Assembly: GCA_029256305.1 (NCBI GenBank)
Contig: JAQSYE010000026.1
Location: 1 to 33,153, forward strand
Reading direction: 5' to 3'
From: Lacrimispora sp.
GTDB lineage: Bacteria > Bacillota > Clostridia > Lachnospirales > Lachnospiraceae
DNA: 33,153 nucleotides
In this document: in pieces, positions 32,301 to 33,153 of the stretch
How the letters are laid out: each line of letters starts with the position of its first letter
Numbering within the stretch: position 1 is the first letter of the stretch
Translations under genes and position numbers: made by a program
Notes under the pieces: model-generated
Database searches by the model: none
The model's input: the letters and a program-made list of their open reading frames with translations, nothing else
Told to the model about the DNA's origin: nothing

Positions 32301-33153
32301 AAAATGCTCAATATCGATAGCCACCATAAAAAAACCGGCTGAATCAGTTTTCCTTAAAAGTACGTCTGCCTTCTCAAAGAAAGGTCCATAGCGGTAAAGA
32401 CCGGTCATGGAATCCGTCTCTTCTCTTATTTCCCTGAGCCGCTTTTCTTCTATTTCGTCCTTCTTTTTTCTCTCATCAATGTCCTGAATATAACACATAA
32501 TAACGGCATCTGTGTCGGGATTTTCTCCATCTCGAAACAAAACCAGAATCAGATTGATCCAGCAATATCCGTCACCTGGCATCTTTCTGCGGAACTCTCC
32601 CTTTAATACCCGGTCGCTGCCCTTTAAACGTTCCACCATGGAGGACAAATCCCAGAACTCTTCAAAGCTCTGCTTATCATCTGTATGGACCATAAAACTC
32701 AGTGCTTCCGTGAGAATCTGATCGAGACGGCCTTCCTCGGGGGACAAATCCAATTTATCGTTTTCATGAAATAAAACCTTATAAGTATTCGCAATAAAAT
32801 TAAGTTCAATCAGACCATCGTATACGGTTGACTCCGTAAGATAATAGAACAGATTTTTATTTTTTTCATCCACAGGCCGCGACATAATAAGCCGGCTGCT
32901 TTCACTGCCCGGCCAGTCAATCTGTCCGGAAGAGGTAGCCATCCAGACCTGAGCGGCAGTATTATAAAATATCACCGGACCACCGTCCTCATCAGTCCAG
33001 GGGCAGTCTGTACAGGGAGCCGATTTTACTCCTATCCCTTGATAGCAGTACATCCCTACCTGTAAATTCGGATAATATAATTTTGCCATATCATTCAGAT
33101 ATACAATCTTGTAATCCTGGTCAATTATGTAAATACCAGCTTCTCCGTTTTCA
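29352..33153 (-). CDS. Large PAS-GGDEF-EAL-PAS3 cyclic-di-GMP signalling protein, 5' end outside the window
   Basis: At least 1266 residues; the frame is open to the right edge. The Met at 33089 is not a convincing start: no ribosome site precedes it, and the 21 upstream codons read like a PAS opening (AGIYIIDQDYKIVYLND). Counting from that Met: N-terminal PAS-like parts with PCTDCPW; GGDEF at ~225-385 with the site MGGDDF (fourth residue Asp, no RxxD inhibitory site); EAL at ~395-640 with LESLVRW, NMSR, EITES, DDFGSGYSS, KID and AEGVE, so phosphodiesterase residues are kept; three PAS domains at ~670-1085; and a final GGDEF-like domain at ~1095-1240 whose motif reads EGDYEIL. It likely hydrolyses c-di-GMP; no transmembrane segment is seen. 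Confidence 0.92.
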   Translation of the reverse strand, partial: ENGEAGIYIIDQDYKIVYLNDMAKLYYPNLQVGMYCYQGIGVKSAPCTDCPWTDEDGGPVIFYNTAAQVWMATSSGQIDWPGSESSRLIMSRPVDEKNKNLFYYLTESTVYDGLIELNFIANTYKVLFHENDKLDLSPEEGRLDQILTEALSFMVHTDDKQSFEEFWDLSSMVERLKGSDRVLKGEFRRKMPGDGYCWINLILVLFRDGENPDTDAVIMCYIQDIDERKKKDEIEEKRLREIREETDSMTGLYRYGPFFEKADVLLRKTDSAGFFMVAIDIEHFKLFNEWYGEEEGDRFLIRIGDYLKEIEKFYSSVAGYMGGDDFVILIPEDLSVLEELEDVINIYAKQYGGNAGFMPAFGVYRVEDLSLPVSMMYDRAAIALNSVKGNYSKRVGWYDPLMKRKMESDQVLLSEIQRALEKKEFIFYAQPQCNMLTGRIIGLESLVRWKHPQRGIISPGEFIPLLEQNGFITYLDVYVWEMVCRQLSAWIKEGRRPIPISVNMSRMDIYAIDVVEKFKQLVSHYGIEPKFLEIEITESAYAEDYDLIRKVVEDLRRAGFPVFMDDFGSGYSSLNMLKDVNVDVIKIDTKFLDMNENSKGRGMGILETIVRMARVMQLKVIAEGVEEKEQVDFLINIGCIYGQGFYYHEPLPVNVVEKLLDEDNNLDYRGIQARQLKQLKLEDLFNENIISEAMLNNMLGAIALYEVYEDHCEILRVNEEYYRVTGDNPIDMEERKRYVLNKVYREDMDWVLNIFEDAYNSPLQGAEGTFRRYRTSGELMWIHLRVFFLREQDDHRLYYGAVRDATEQMEQRQKLQDSQDMLRDVLKIAGKNISFNNIAEENQWAASAIFAQMAPGGLIGVYCDKGLPLYFANNEMLRILNYETYEEFAREVDGAGRNLLHPEDFNMIQGHALRYMAPGMEFTFRHRMKKKDGNWLWMVAKGRVVQAEDGRFAIVSACMDITDTVLAQKRLQEANRILRFKNDELEFLSSGALGGYYRCRKSENMEFLYTSPRFLEMLGYNSDELNELFQNRLLNMIHPGDREKIRLMTETLSPDESLKGVEYRILTRDGYKWILCNSRLSVKSGDSFFYGVMLDIEEIGELYSQVEECRTPVLPEGVRFLQNRNAAVGRMQNYLSRHRFLTSGLLLFSFNSENVDPAGVNSARQSLLEQSLLMKRFFREDDIMCMEGDYEILILCRNIREEDLEMKCRRILKELRYQMMSQASKVLLPVRAGVTVIRVQDEDFDECYGRVKKSLLKTAFRTDREL

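Noticed and set aside
33087-33089. ATG as the start of the GGDEF-EAL gene
   Set aside because: No ribosome site, and the frame stays open upstream to the window edge with PAS-like residues, so the gene is partial.

Overview
The window looks like a chromosomal segment from a spore-forming, Gram-positive Clostridia, most likely a member of the Lachnospiraceae (Lacrimispora / Clostridium saccharolyticum type). The reasons are a cotJABC spore-coat operon, a YtvI-type sporulation membrane protein, a SpoIID-like cortex protein, lysine synthesis by the DapL shortcut, an ANTAR regulator next to glnA, and strong AGGAGG ribosome sites with several TTG starts. The placement is inferred from gene content and protein style, not from a search. 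I see no tRNA, rRNA, CRISPR array, insertion sequence or prophage.

Layout. 1-1.3 kb: the tail of a YeiH-like membrane protein and an AT-rich FkbM-type methyltransferase. 1.3-2.3 kb (-): a NYN nuclease-like domain with two OST-HTH/LOTUS repeats. 2.4-3.6 kb (+): cotJA-cotJB-cotJC, overlapping ORFs. 3.6-8.5 kb (-): carA-carB plus a small unknown gene. The carA leader holds three tandem ~51-bp repeats able to form hairpins, and carA itself carries an exact 42-bp in-frame duplication. 8.6-10.2 kb (+): a small conserved-looking protein and a SpoIID-like/peptidoglycan-binding gene broken by a frameshift. 10.2-13.3 kb (-): PopT (DUF368) with a HAD phosphatase, a SPOR-domain amidase, and an Lrp/AsnC regulator whose leader contains an intrinsic terminator.

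13.4-17.6 kb (-): glnA - ANTAR regulator - dapF - dapL, apparently one operon behind a consensus promoter. Its ~190-nt leader has a terminator just before the ribosome site and ANTAR-target-like loops, so the ANTAR protein probably controls its own operon by antitermination. 17.6-20.2 kb (-): a CadC/SmtB-type repressor, a free HMA metal chaperone and a Zn/Cd P-type ATPase without its own HMA domain, with a clear palindromic operator. 20.3-23 kb (+): a three-gene ABC-2 exporter preceded by an apparent gene remnant. 23-23.5 kb (-): a NifX/NifB-like protein with a His-rich tail. 23.5-29.3 kb (-): two aminotransferases, ytvI, a GH25-like protein and a MATE exporter, tightly packed. 29.4-33.15 kb (-): a very large GGDEF-EAL-PAS protein that runs off the right edge of the window.

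The most notable signals are the repeat-built carA leader together with the duplication inside carA, the glnA attenuator, the terminator in the lrp leader, and the broken cortex-type gene, where a short direct repeat appears to have collapsed.
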